DNA of 64,000 nt. It comes from Ruminococcus sp. AM36-2AA. Its GTDB lineage: Bacteria; Bacillota; Clostridia; Lachnospirales; Lachnospiraceae. Below, piece after piece: positions 8,992 through 17,462 of this stretch. The stretch spans positions 1-64,000 of the forward strand of contig NZ_QTYB01000003.1 in the NCBI RefSeq assembly GCF_003461955.1, in the 5' to 3' direction. Position numbers and translations under genes: made by a program. Each line of letters opens with the position of its first letter. Positions within the stretch are counted from its first letter, which is position 1. Below the pieces are notes generated by a model, which saw only the letters and a list, made by a program, of their open reading frames with translations, was not told where the DNA came from and did not search any database.

Positions 8992-11453
8992 TGATTGACA
9001 AGCAGTTTGAGAAAGAGGAATTCAAAAAAAGTGTAAAAGAAAACGTAAAATTCCTTTATCGAAAAACACTGGAAGAGGCTACACAGGAGCAGATCTTTCA
9101 GGCTGTAAGCTACACTGTGAAGGACGTGATCATTGACAACTGGCTCAAGAGCCAGAAGGCGTATGAAAAACAGGATCCGAAGATCGTATATTATATGTCC
9201 ATGGAGTTCCTTATGGGCCGTGCCCTTGGAAACAACCTGATTAACCTTGGTGCATACGGCGAGGTTAAGGAGGCTCTTGAGGAGCTTGGACTTGACATTA
9301 ACTGCATCGAAGACCAGGAGCCGGATCCGGCTCTTGGAAACGGTGGACTTGGAAGACTGGCAGCATGCTTCCTGGATTCTCTTGCAACTCTGAACTACTG
9401 TGCATACGGATGCGGAATCCGTTACCGTTATGGTATGTTCAAGCAGGAGATCCGTGACGGTTATCAGATAGAGGTACCGGATAACTGGCTGAAGAACGGC
9501 TATCCCTTCGAGCTCCGTCGTCCGGAGTATGCAAAAGAAGTTCATTTCGGCGGATACGTACGTGTTGAGTGGGATCCGGTGAAGAACGAGAATAAATTTA
9601 TCCATGAGGGATATCAGGCAGTAAAGGCTGTTCCTTACGATATGCCGATCACAGGTTATAATAATGATGTTGTAAACACACTTCGTATCTGGGATGCAGA
9701 GCCGATCGTAGACTTCAACCTTGACTCTTTTGACAAGGGTGATTATCACAACGCAGTAGAGCAGGAGAACCTTGCACGTACTATCGTTGAGGTACTTTAT
9801 CCGAATGATAACCATATGGCAGGTAAAGAGCTTCGTCTGAAACAGCAGTACTTCTTCGTATCTGCCAGCCTTCAGGCAGCGATTGCCAAATATAAGAAAA
9901 CACACGATGACATCACAAAGCTTCATGAGAAGGTTGTATTCCAGATGAATGATACTCATCCGACAGTTGCAGTTGCAGAGCTGATGCGTATTCTTATCGA
10001 TGAGGAAGGTCTTGGCTGGGATCAGGCATGGGATATCACAACAAAATGCTGTGCTTACACCAACCACACCATCATGTCCGAGGCACTTGAGAAATGGCCG
10101 ATCGAGCTGTTCTCCAGACTGCTTCCGCGTGTATACCAGATCATCGAGGAGATCAACCGTCGTTTCATTCTTGAGATCCAGCAGAAATATCCTGGAAACT
10201 TCGAGAAGGTTAAGAAGATGGCGATCATCTATGACGGACAGGTTAAGATGGCTCACCTTGCGATCGTTGCAGGCTACTCTGTAAACGGTGTTGCACGCCT
10301 TCATACCGAGATCCTCAAGAATCAGGAGCTGAAGGATTTCTATGAGATGATGCCTGAGAAGTTCAACAACAAGACAAACGGTATCACACAGAGACGTTTC
10401 CTTGCTCATGGAAACCCGCTTCTGGCTGACTGGGTAACAGACAAGATCGGACCGGACTGGATCACAGATCTTTCCCAGCTTTCCAAGCTTAAGGTTTACG
10501 CAGACGATGAGAAGGCTCTTCAGGAGTTCATGACCATCAAGTTCAAGAACAAAGAGCGTCTTGCAAAATATATCCTGGAGCACAATGGTGTTGAGGTTGA
10601 CCCGCACTCTATCTTCGATATCCAGGTTAAGAGACTTCATGAGTACAAACGTCAGCTTCTTAACATCCTGCATGTGATCTATCTGTACAACCAGATCAAG
10701 GCACATCCGGAGATGGATTTCTATCCAAGAACATTTATCTTTGGTGCAAAAGCTTCCGCAGCTTACGCACGTGCAAAGAAGATCATCAAGCTGATCAACT
10801 GTGTGGCAGATGTTGTAAACAATGATGCTTCCATCAACGGTAAGCTGAAGGTTGTATTCATCGAGAACTACCGTGTATCCAACGCTGAGATCATTTTTGC
10901 GGCAGCAGATGTTTCCGAGCAGATCTCCACAGCAAGTAAAGAGGCTTCCGGTACAGGTAACATGAAATTCATGCTGAACGGTGCTCCGACACTTGGAACC
11001 ATGGATGGTGCTAACGTTGAGATCGTACAGGAGGTTGGCGAGGAGAATGCATTTATCTTCGGTATGAGCTCCGACCAGATCATCAACTATGAGAACAACG
11101 GCGGTTACGATCCGGACTTCATCTACAACACAGATCCGGAGATCCGTCAGGTACTGATGCAGCTGATCAACGGAACCTTCTCCAGCGATACAGAGATGTT
11201 CCGTGACATCTACAATTCACTTCTCGACAAACGCAACATGCCGAGACCTGACCAGTACTTCATCCTTGGCGACTTCCGTTCCTATGCAGAAGCACAGAAA
11301 CGTGTTGAGGCAGCATACAAAGATGAGAAACGCTGGGCGAAGATGGCACTTCTGAACACAGCATGCAGCGGTAAGTTCACATCCGACAGAACCATTCAGG
11401 AGTATGTAGATGATATCTGGCACCTGGATAAGGTTATCGTAAAAGAGAACTAA
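8991..11453 (+). CDS. glgP: Glycogen/alpha-glucan phosphorylase
   Basis: An 820-residue cytoplasmic enzyme that releases glucose 1-phosphate from glycogen or maltodextrins using pyridoxal phosphate. The PLP-binding stretch EASGTGNMKF places the Schiff-base lysine at about residue 659, followed by LNGAPTLGTMDGAN. N-terminal catalytic segments include DPALGNGGLGRLAACFLDS and GYGIRY-like CGIRYRYG. Length is normal for the family. The start ATG shares one base with the ileS stop (TAATG), and the ribosome site AGGAGGA lies inside the end of ileS, so translation is probably coupled. The T-box should therefore also control glycogen breakdown, an unusual pairing. No other glycogen gene is adjacent. 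Confidence 0.96.
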   Translation: MIDKQFEKEEFKKSVKENVKFLYRKTLEEATQEQIFQAVSYTVKDVIIDNWLKSQKAYEKQDPKIVYYMSMEFLMGRALGNNLINLGAYGEVKEALEELGLDINCIEDQEPDPALGNGGLGRLAACFLDSLATLNYCAYGCGIRYRYGMFKQEIRDGYQIEVPDNWLKNGYPFELRRPEYAKEVHFGGYVRVEWDPVKNENKFIHEGYQAVKAVPYDMPITGYNNDVVNTLRIWDAEPIVDFNLDSFDKGDYHNAVEQENLARTIVEVLYPNDNHMAGKELRLKQQYFFVSASLQAAIAKYKKTHDDITKLHEKVVFQMNDTHPTVAVAELMRILIDEEGLGWDQAWDITTKCCAYTNHTIMSEALEKWPIELFSRLLPRVYQIIEEINRRFILEIQQKYPGNFEKVKKMAIIYDGQVKMAHLAIVAGYSVNGVARLHTEILKNQELKDFYEMMPEKFNNKTNGITQRRFLAHGNPLLADWVTDKIGPDWITDLSQLSKLKVYADDEKALQEFMTIKFKNKERLAKYILEHNGVEVDPHSIFDIQVKRLHEYKRQLLNILHVIYLYNQIKAHPEMDFYPRTFIFGAKASAAYARAKKIIKLINCVADVVNNDASINGKLKVVFIENYRVSNAEIIFAAADVSEQISTASKEASGTGNMKFMLNGAPTLGTMDGANVEIVQEVGEENAFIFGMSSDQIINYENNGGYDPDFIYNTDPEIRQVLMQLINGTFSSDTEMFRDIYNSLLDKRNMPRPDQYFILGDFRSYAEAQKRVEAAYKDEKRWAKMALLNTACSGKFTSDRTIQEYVDDIWHLDKVIVKEN

Positions 11454-11465
11454 AAAACATTTGAT

Positions 11466-11505
11466 TTGACAACACCTGACTTCATTTGTATAATGAAGTC
11501 AGGTG
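11466..11505 (+). promoter_or_regulatory. Sigma-A promoter straddled by a perfect 12-bp inverted repeat
   Basis: TTGACA at 11466-11471 and TATAAT at 11489-11494 with a 17-base spacer. A perfect inverted repeat, CACCTGACTTCA (11473-11484) with TGAAGTCAGGTG (11494-11505), covers the spacer and the -10 box. No T-run follows, so a repressor operator is more likely than a glgP terminator. It drives the structured leader and the surface gene downstream. Confidence 0.75.
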
Positions 11506-11514
11506 AATAATTGA

Positions 11515-11692
11515 ATGAAAGGAAGCTTTCAGGCGAACAGGTGAGATTCCTGTACAGGAAAATGCGTTGTCGTACAGTCGGCGGGCCGGAGCTTTTTTTA
11601 AAAAGATAGTGACTACAGAAGTCAGTTTGCGCATAAAGAACGTCTATCAGGTAACAGAAATCCCGTAAGGGACTTTTTCTGTTACCTTTTTT
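11515..11692 (+). ncRNA. Structured leader RNA A (candidate cobalamin-type riboswitch with terminator)
   Basis: Closely related to the leader at 15815-15985. Shared blocks are GCrAACAGGTGwGATTCCTG, CGTACAGTCGGCGGGC, GTTTGCGCATA and TCTATCAGGTAAC. GCGAAC and GTTTGC form a closing stem (a G-U pair here, A-U in copy B). The hairpin loop AGGTGAGATTCCT differs by one base from the L4 loop of the canonical cobalamin riboswitch at 15505-15690. It ends in an intrinsic terminator: GGTAACAGAAATCCC pairing with GGGACTTTTTCTGTTACC, then T6. The usual CCCGC/ACTGT core is not recognisable, so this is either a divergent cobalamin aptamer or another class. Confidence 0.7.
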
Positions 11693-11774
11693 GTTGCCCT
11701 CGTGGCATCATGATCTTTCAATTAAAACAGCAAAAAAGAAAGCTGTCACCGAAAAATCAAAAGGAGGAAAGGTT

Positions 11775-14510
11775 ATGAAACGCAAAAAAATTCTCAGTAT
11801 TCTTCTTGCAAGTGCTATGATCGGCACTGCTCCGGCATCTGCCTGGGCCGCTGATTTCACAGACACAAATGTGGTTGACGCAGAAGAAGTAACAGAGGAA
11901 GCTACAGAGGAGGACGTTCCGGAACAGCAGGAGGATGACGCAGAAAGCATTGATCTGGAAGCAGATGACGCAGAAGATCTTTCACAGGATGAAGACGCAG
12001 CAGCTGTTTCCACACAGGAGAGCGAAGATCCGTTTTCCGCAGGAGAGGCTGTAGCAGCATTTGCAGATGGTGAGGAAAGCGGAGATCTGACACTGGCAGG
12101 AACCGGTACAGAGGCAGATCCGTACCTGGTTACATCCACAGCTGACATTCAGGCAGTTGCAGATTATGTAAACAACGGAAAAGGTACTTTTGCAAACCAG
12201 TATCTGAAATTTACAGAGGATATCACACTTCCGGAAGGATGGACTCCGATCGGAATAAAAACATCCAAATTCCAGGGAAATCTGGACGGAGACAACCATC
12301 TGCTGACAGTACCGAAAGGGGAGAAATGTCTTCTTGGTTATGTAGCAGATTCTACTCTGAAAAATCTGAATATCTATGGAGAGCAGATCGCGTCTGACGG
12401 TGTTGTCTGTAATTATGAGGTTGATCACAGTTCCAGAAACCCGATCAAGATCGACAATGTAACTTTAAAAGCAGGAACACAGACTTTGAAATCCGGATTT
12501 ATCGGAGGATATGCATCCGGACAGAACCAGATCACCATCACCAACAGTACTGTAGAAAAAGGTGTTGTGATCGGATATGACAAAGCACAGTCCAATATCG
12601 GTTCCTTTGGTGGTGACTTCAACGGAACTATCGAGAACTGCGTAAGTTACGCAGATGTCTACGGAACAAAATACGTAGGCGGTATCAGCGGAAACAAAGG
12701 TCAGTCTATGGGAACCTATGCACTGAAAAACTGTAAGTTCTACGGAACCGTAACTGCAAGCGGAAATTACGCAGGTGGTATTTCCGGCGGCGGATACGGC
12801 GGAACACGGTGGGGTGAATCTTCTGCGCCGAACACACCAGGTGTAACGATTCAGGACTGCTATTCCAACGGAACGATCACAGGAAATGACTATGTAGGTG
12901 GTATCCTTGGTTCTGAGACCGGTATGGTACAGTGCTGGGACAACGGTATCCAGTATATTCAGAACAACTCCTTTGAGGGAACGGTAAGCGCAACAAACGG
13001 AACACGTGTCGGCGGTGTGATCGGTTACATCAAAGGTATTGATAAATACAACATCATCGAGAACAATGAGTATACCTGTAAAGATGTAAAAGGAATCGGA
13101 GCGATCGATTTCGTTGATACAAATTATGCAAATCCCACACCTGTGGAAGGCGTAACTTATTACAATTCAGAAAACGGAAGGCCAAGTATTTCCGGTGCAA
13201 CGAAAGCACAGCATAACCGTACCGATGATCCTCTCGGTGCAGATGCAGATAAGCTTACCAAACTGGTAGTGCCGAAGATCAAAGTTTCCCTTACGATCTT
13301 AGGTGACCAGGTTCACGACAGTGATAAAGATCATCAGTATCATACCTACTATGCAGGAAATCTGGAGACCTGGCTGGAGCAGAGTGAGTATACCGTTGTA
13401 GAAGGCTCTACGGCAAAAGATGTCATTGACGCAGCATTACTTGCCAACAACATGACATGCGAGAATCCATCCGGAAACTACATTGCGTCCATCACAAAAG
13501 GTGATGTTACACTTGGCGAGTTTACAAACGGAAAATACAGCGGATGGATGTATACATTAAACGGCTCTTATCCGGATCTTGGAGTTTCCGAGCAGGAAGT
13601 AAAGAACAATGACCAGATCGTTCTTCATTACACAGACTACTATCCGGAAGAAGAGAATCATGTCTGGGAGACAGCATGGACATTTGACAAAAACGCCCAC
13701 TGGCATGAATGTGCAAATTCCAAAAACGAAAATTCCTGGTGCAACATCTCCAGCAATGAGAGAAAGAACGGATATGCAGCACATACCTATGACAAAGGTA
13801 AAGTAACAAAAGCAGCTACCTGTACAACAGCAGGTGTGAAAACATATACCTGTACAGTCTGCGGCGCAACAAAGACAGTAAGTATCCCGAAGACAAGACA
13901 TACTTACACCTGGAAAACAACAACAAAAGCAACCGTATTCAAACCGGCAGTACAGACAAAAGTCTGCTCCAAATGCGGTTATAAAACAAAGACAACCAGA
14001 CCTTACGGCAAAAAACTGACTCCAACCCTGAAACTGAACGCAACAAAGATCACTCTGAAAGTAAATCAGTCCACATCCAGAGTGAAAGTAACAGGACTTG
14101 CCAACGGTGATGCTGTAAAGGCATGGGGAACTACCAACAAAAAGATCGTAACTGTAAGCAGCAAAGGTGTGATCAAAGCCGGAAAAACAGCTGGTACAGC
14201 AAAAGTTTCCGTAACCTTAAAGAGCGGAAAGAAAGCTTATATCACAGTAACTGTTCAGAAATCTACAGTAAAAACAACAAAGATCACAGGTGTAAAATCT
14301 GCCCTTACTCTGAAAAAAGGAGCAAAGACAACCCTGAAACCAGTACGTACACCGTTCACATCCGGTGAGAAGATTACTTACACTTCTTCCAATAAGAACG
14401 TGGCAACCGTAAGCAGCACAGGTGTGATCACAGCAAAAAAAGCAGGAACAGCAGTGATCACCGTAAAGAGCGGAAGCAAAAAAGTAACATGCAAGGTAAC
14501 AGTTAAATAA
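11775..14510 (+). CDS. Secreted surface protein: beta-helix/GLUG-like, DUF4430, Big_2 repeats
   Basis: A 911-residue exported protein. A signal peptide (residues 1-27, ending PASAWA-AD) is followed by an acidic low-complexity stretch to about residue 100. Residues 110-490 are rich in Gly/Asn/Thr repeats of the GLUG/beta-helix kind (YVGGISGN, YAGGISGGG, YVGGILGSE, RVGGVIGY). A DUF4430 domain (about 510-620, containing YSGWMYTLNGSYPD) follows; this fold is shared with the C-terminal domain of animal cobalamin carriers. Then comes a CxxC-containing linker and two Big_2 domains (about 750-911). No LPXTG or transmembrane anchor is seen. The ATG at 11775 has AAGGAGGAAAGG before it; the longer reading frame starts inside the leader terminator. 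Probably regulated by that leader; corrinoid or polymer binding is inference. Confidence 0.85.
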   Translation: MKRKKILSILLASAMIGTAPASAWAADFTDTNVVDAEEVTEEATEEDVPEQQEDDAESIDLEADDAEDLSQDEDAAAVSTQESEDPFSAGEAVAAFADGEESGDLTLAGTGTEADPYLVTSTADIQAVADYVNNGKGTFANQYLKFTEDITLPEGWTPIGIKTSKFQGNLDGDNHLLTVPKGEKCLLGYVADSTLKNLNIYGEQIASDGVVCNYEVDHSSRNPIKIDNVTLKAGTQTLKSGFIGGYASGQNQITITNSTVEKGVVIGYDKAQSNIGSFGGDFNGTIENCVSYADVYGTKYVGGISGNKGQSMGTYALKNCKFYGTVTASGNYAGGISGGGYGGTRWGESSAPNTPGVTIQDCYSNGTITGNDYVGGILGSETGMVQCWDNGIQYIQNNSFEGTVSATNGTRVGGVIGYIKGIDKYNIIENNEYTCKDVKGIGAIDFVDTNYANPTPVEGVTYYNSENGRPSISGATKAQHNRTDDPLGADADKLTKLVVPKIKVSLTILGDQVHDSDKDHQYHTYYAGNLETWLEQSEYTVVEGSTAKDVIDAALLANNMTCENPSGNYIASITKGDVTLGEFTNGKYSGWMYTLNGSYPDLGVSEQEVKNNDQIVLHYTDYYPEEENHVWETAWTFDKNAHWHECANSKNENSWCNISSNERKNGYAAHTYDKGKVTKAATCTTAGVKTYTCTVCGATKTVSIPKTRHTYTWKTTTKATVFKPAVQTKVCSKCGYKTKTTRPYGKKLTPTLKLNATKITLKVNQSTSRVKVTGLANGDAVKAWGTTNKKIVTVSSKGVIKAGKTAGTAKVSVTLKSGKKAYITVTVQKSTVKTTKITGVKSALTLKKGAKTTLKPVRTPFTSGEKITYTSSNKNVATVSSTGVITAKKAGTAVITVKSGSKKVTCKVTVK

Positions 14511-14536
14511 AGCTGTTATCCCCTGAAAAATAAAAG

Positions 14537-14574
14537 CGGCATTTTTTCACAGAATGAAATGTGAAAAAATGCCG
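14537..14574. terminator. Bidirectional terminator between convergent genes
   Basis: A perfect 15-bp stem, CGGCATTTTTTCACA (14537-14551) with its complement (14560-14574), flanked by A-rich and T-rich runs. It serves the surface gene on the plus strand and the LRR gene on the minus strand. Confidence 0.85.
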
Positions 14575-14589
14575 TTTTTGATCATTTGA

Positions 14590-15417
14590 TCATAAATATT
14601 CAACTTTAAAATCAAATTCCTTACAATACTCATCTACTTTGGAACCTTTATAACACCGGATGGTACAGGCACGGTTGATGATCCATGGCCCGATAAAATC
14701 GGGATCGTGTCGGATCTCCAGATATTTCATACGGTTACATCCGTGGAATACCCATTTGCCGATATAATGGATATTTGTGGGAAGACAGACATAAGTAAGA
14801 TTCATACACTTAAAAAATGCGCTTTCGTCCAAAAATTCCAGGGACTGGGGAAGATGAAGTTCTTCTATGGCACAAAAATAAAAAGCCTCTTTTCCGATAC
14901 GTTTCAGACCTTCCGGGAAATCCACGGAACGGAGATTTTTACAGCGGTAAAAAGCACGGTCTTCGATGAGGGTAAGTGCGGAAGACAGCTGAAGGGATTC
15001 CAGGGAGGTACACTGTGAAAAAGCTTCGGAGCGGATCCGGGAAATCTGTGAATCATGGGGAAAGATCACACATCCAAGCTTTCGGTTCTCCTGAAAGGCG
15101 GCTCTCGGGATAGAAGAAAGTGCCTGAGGAAGAATGACTTTTTTCAGGGAATTACATTGAGAAAATACGTTGGATCCCATATTTTCCACCTGGGTGGGAA
15201 GCAATACTTCTTTCAGAAGAGTGCAGCCCTGAAAGGTTCTGGCGCCGATATTTTTAAGCGTGTCCGGAAAACAGACAGAGGAGATCTTGGTCTTTTTCTG
15301 AAAAGCTTCCGACGCGATATATTCAATTGGCGCAGGGATCTTTACATTTGAGGAAAGATAGTTTCTTGCGTTGTTTTTGGAAATGACACGACTGGATCTG
15401 TAATAAGTACCTGACAT
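14590..15417 (-). CDS. BspA-type leucine-rich repeat protein under a cobalamin riboswitch
   Basis: A 275-residue protein made almost entirely of LRR_5 (BspA/TpLRR) repeats of about 23 residues, with the pattern I.xxxAFxxCxxLxxVxLPxxLxxIG (for example IGKEAFYFC, IEDRAFYRC, LDESAFFKC). No signal peptide or membrane segment is seen, so it is either cytoplasmic or exported in an unrecognised way. The start at 15417 is supported by AAGGAG a few bases upstream. It is preceded by a terminator (15438-15473) and a canonical cobalamin riboswitch, so expression should fall when B12 is abundant. It is divergent from the DUF4430/ECF operon. Its role in corrinoid metabolism is unknown; the regulatory link is clear from the sequence. 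Confidence 0.88.
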   Translation of the reverse strand: MSGTYYRSSRVISKNNARNYLSSNVKIPAPIEYIASEAFQKKTKISSVCFPDTLKNIGARTFQGCTLLKEVLLPTQVENMGSNVFSQCNSLKKVILPQALSSIPRAAFQENRKLGCVIFPHDSQISRIRSEAFSQCTSLESLQLSSALTLIEDRAFYRCKNLRSVDFPEGLKRIGKEAFYFCAIEELHLPQSLEFLDESAFFKCMNLTYVCLPTNIHYIGKWVFHGCNRMKYLEIRHDPDFIGPWIINRACTIRCYKGSKVDEYCKEFDFKVEYL

Positions 15418-15437
15418 AAAAAAGTCTCCTTCAACAT

Positions 15438-15473
15438 AAAAAAAGACACCGCATCACAGGCAGATACGATGTC
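15438..15473 (-). terminator. Riboswitch expression-platform terminator
   Basis: On the minus strand GACATCGTATC and GATGCGGTGTC pair over 11 bp (with G-U pairs) around a seven-base loop, followed by a T-run. It lies between the cobalamin aptamer and the LRR start codon, as expected for transcriptional OFF control. Confidence 0.8.
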
Positions 15474-15504
15474 AAAAAAGAATTCTCCATTTATCATACG
15501 TGTA

Positions 15505-15690
15505 ATAGCCGGCAGTATTTCCAAGCAGATCTCCTGACTTATGCAGTCACGTTTATCCCCTTCTTATACGATAAATTACAATGGTTCACGGATAAACTAA
15601 GCAAATACAGTAGCACGTCTGTTGAGGATTCTCACCTTATTCCCTTTTAATCCGGTTTTCTGCAGGAAAAAACCGGAACTTGAAAACGTC
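15505..15690 (-). ncRNA. Cobalamin (B12) riboswitch
   Basis: Read on the minus strand: AAAAGGGAATAAGGTGAGAA then TCCT gives the conserved GGGAA and L4 GGTGAGAATCC loop. ACAGACGTGCTACTGTA is the P5/P6 core, and GAACCATTG and AAGAAGG follow. AGTCAGGAGATCTGCTTGG near the 3' end is the standard CAGGAGAcCTGCC element. It lies upstream of the LRR gene and an intrinsic terminator. Ends are approximate. Confidence 0.92.
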
Positions 15691-15718
15691 TATATTTAAT
15701 ATTTTTGGGTGTCTGATT

Positions 15719-15747
15719 ATTATATCACAGAAAAAGGACAGATACAA
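15719..15747 (-). promoter_or_regulatory. Sigma-A promoter for the B12 riboswitch/LRR gene
   Basis: On the minus strand, TTGTAT (15747-15742) and TATAAT (15724-15719) are spaced by 17 bases, reading into the riboswitch. It is divergent from the promoter at 15767-15795. Confidence 0.7.
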
Positions 15748-15766
15748 TTGTTTTCCGGGTTTTCGT

Positions 15767-15795
15767 TTGACAGACAAGAGGAAATAAACTATAAT
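15767..15795 (+). promoter_or_regulatory. Sigma-A promoter of the DUF4430/toroid/ECF operon
   Basis: A consensus promoter: TTGACA at 15767-15772, 17 bases, TATAAT at 15790-15795. Transcription starts just before structured leader B. Confidence 0.88.
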
Positions 15796-15814
15796 TTCAG
15801 TATAAAATTTCATA

Positions 15815-15985
15815 GAAAAGAAAGACGTGCAAACAGGTGTGATTCCTGTACATGTAAGTGCGATGCCGTACAGTCGGCGGGCGGTTTTTCTTTCATGTAA
15901 GGTAGCATTGGTTTGCGCATAGGAACATCTATCAGGTAACGGAATCCCCTTGGAAAAGAGGGATTATTTTCCGTTACCTTTTTTG
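15815..15985 (+). ncRNA. Structured leader RNA B (candidate cobalamin-type riboswitch with terminator)
   Basis: The second copy of the leader described at 11515-11692. GTGCAAAC pairs with GTTTGCGC as the closing stem. Internal hairpins are CAGGTGTGATTCCTG and GCCGTACAGTCGGC. The terminator is GGTAACGGAATCCCC pairing with GGGATTATTTTCCGTTACC, then T6. Variation between copies keeps the pairing. It precedes the operon for two surface proteins and an ECF transporter, so a ligand related to the transported compound is likely. Confidence 0.72.
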
Positions 15986-16017
15986 TTGCTTTTTTTGTGC
16001 AGAGAAAAGGAGGAAGA

Positions 16018-17442
16018 ATGGAAAGTAAGAGGAAAAAGACGCTGTTTAATGTGATCATGGTAGTACTGATCCTGGTCATTGCCGGATGCGGAGTGATGGC
16101 AGTGGGAAATCTGAAAGGATGGTTTGATAAAGGATCGGACAGCGTTCTTATGACAAAGAACGTAAAAGGTGTGGCCAATATTCAGAGAAACGGTGTGGGC
16201 TATGGCCTGGAAAAAAATGTGGCATTGAGAGCCGGAGATATTCTTGAGACGAAGAACGGAACCACAGCGGAGCTTTCAGCCGGAGAAAACAATACACTTT
16301 CACTTAACGCAAATACGAAACTTACTGCGGAATCCGTAGAAAAAAACAATTTGAAACTTACTGCGGATCAGGGAGAGGTTTTTGCGGATCTTACGGATTC
16401 TGTGGGAAAAGCAGAGATCGCTCTTGATGAAAATACGCTTACCTTTGAGACAGGAGTCTTTTCCGTAAGCGCACAGTCCGGAAGCGGCGCTGTGTATGTA
16501 TTTAAGGATGAAGTGGAACTGGCCGAAGCGGACGGAAAAACCACAACCGTAACAGCCGGCGAAAGTGCTCAGATGACAAAAAGTGAGGACGGAAGCTGGA
16601 AAGTAGAAACAAGTAAGATCTCAGCAGGAGCATTAAATGAATATATGATCCAGCAGCTGCTGGGATGCGCAGATAAAGACAGTTTATGTTTTACACCGGA
16701 GGAACTTCAGAAAGTTCTGGATGACAGAGCCGCAGAGAAGAAAGCAGCTCTTGAGAAGAGTTTAAATTCTACAAACAAGATTCCGAAGACTTCAGAAAAA
16801 TCGGATGATAAAAAGTCTGCAGATGGATCTGCGAAACAGAATTCCGATACAACAGACGGAAATACCGCAGACACTGCAGGCAGCGGAGAGAACACAACAC
16901 AGGAATACACACCGGATGCTTCTCAGGATGAGACGGATTCTTCCGGAGAAGACACCGCAGGCAGTGATGGAGATGTATCCGATGACGGCAGTTCTGATGA
17001 TGGTTCCGGTGACGGGGATTCTCAGGATACCAAGCAGTGTACCATCACGATCCTCTGCGATACCATCCTTAATAATATGGACAATCTGACAGCCGGAAAA
17101 GAAGCTTATGTGCCGGCAAACGGAGTGATCCTGGATACCAGTACCGTAGAGTTTACAGAGGGAGAAACCGTTTTTGAAGTACTTCAGAGAGTTTGTGAGT
17201 ACGCCGGAATCCAGCTGGAATATTCCTGGACGCCTATGTATGACAGTTACTATATTCAGGGAATCAACAACCTGTATGAATTTGACTGTGGAGCACAGTC
17301 CGGATGGATGTATAAAGTAAACGGATGGTTCCCGAATTACGGATGTTCCAAGTACACACTGGAGGACGGAGACGACATTGTGTGGTGCTTTACCTGCAAT
17401 GGTCTTGGCGCGGATGTCGGTGCGGAATATAACGGTGAGTGA
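16018..17442 (+). CDS. Membrane-anchored FecR-like and DUF4430 protein (putative corrinoid-binding)
   Basis: A 474-residue protein. An N-terminal hydrophobic segment (about residues 10-30) contains IAGC, which could be a lipobox; otherwise it is an uncleaved anchor. Residues 40-210 resemble FecR-type beta domains (VALRAGDILETKNGTTAELS, TVTAGESAQM). An acidic Asp/Ser/Gly linker runs from about 255 to 340. The C-terminal DUF4430 domain (about 340-465) has the typical QSGWMYKVNGWFPNYGC and a TVFEVLQRVCEYAGI helix. DUF4430 corresponds to the beta domain of intrinsic factor and transcobalamin, which caps the corrin ring. The ATG at 16018 has AAAGGAGGA before it; a GTG 21 bases earlier lies too close to that site. 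It is the first gene of the operon. Confidence 0.85.
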   Translation: MESKRKKTLFNVIMVVLILVIAGCGVMAVGNLKGWFDKGSDSVLMTKNVKGVANIQRNGVGYGLEKNVALRAGDILETKNGTTAELSAGENNTLSLNANTKLTAESVEKNNLKLTADQGEVFADLTDSVGKAEIALDENTLTFETGVFSVSAQSGSGAVYVFKDEVELAEADGKTTTVTAGESAQMTKSEDGSWKVETSKISAGALNEYMIQQLLGCADKDSLCFTPEELQKVLDDRAAEKKAALEKSLNSTNKIPKTSEKSDDKKSADGSAKQNSDTTDGNTADTAGSGENTTQEYTPDASQDETDSSGEDTAGSDGDVSDDGSSDDGSGDGDSQDTKQCTITILCDTILNNMDNLTAGKEAYVPANGVILDTSTVEFTEGETVFEVLQRVCEYAGIQLEYSWTPMYDSYYIQGINNLYEFDCGAQSGWMYKVNGWFPNYGCSKYTLEDGDDIVWCFTCNGLGADVGAEYNGE

Positions 17443-17462
17443 CAGCAAAGGGAGTAAAAGAT

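Noticed and set aside
8988..10706. Minus-strand ORF of 572 codons opposite glgP
   Set aside because: Shadow of glgP caused by codon bias; no domain and no start signal.
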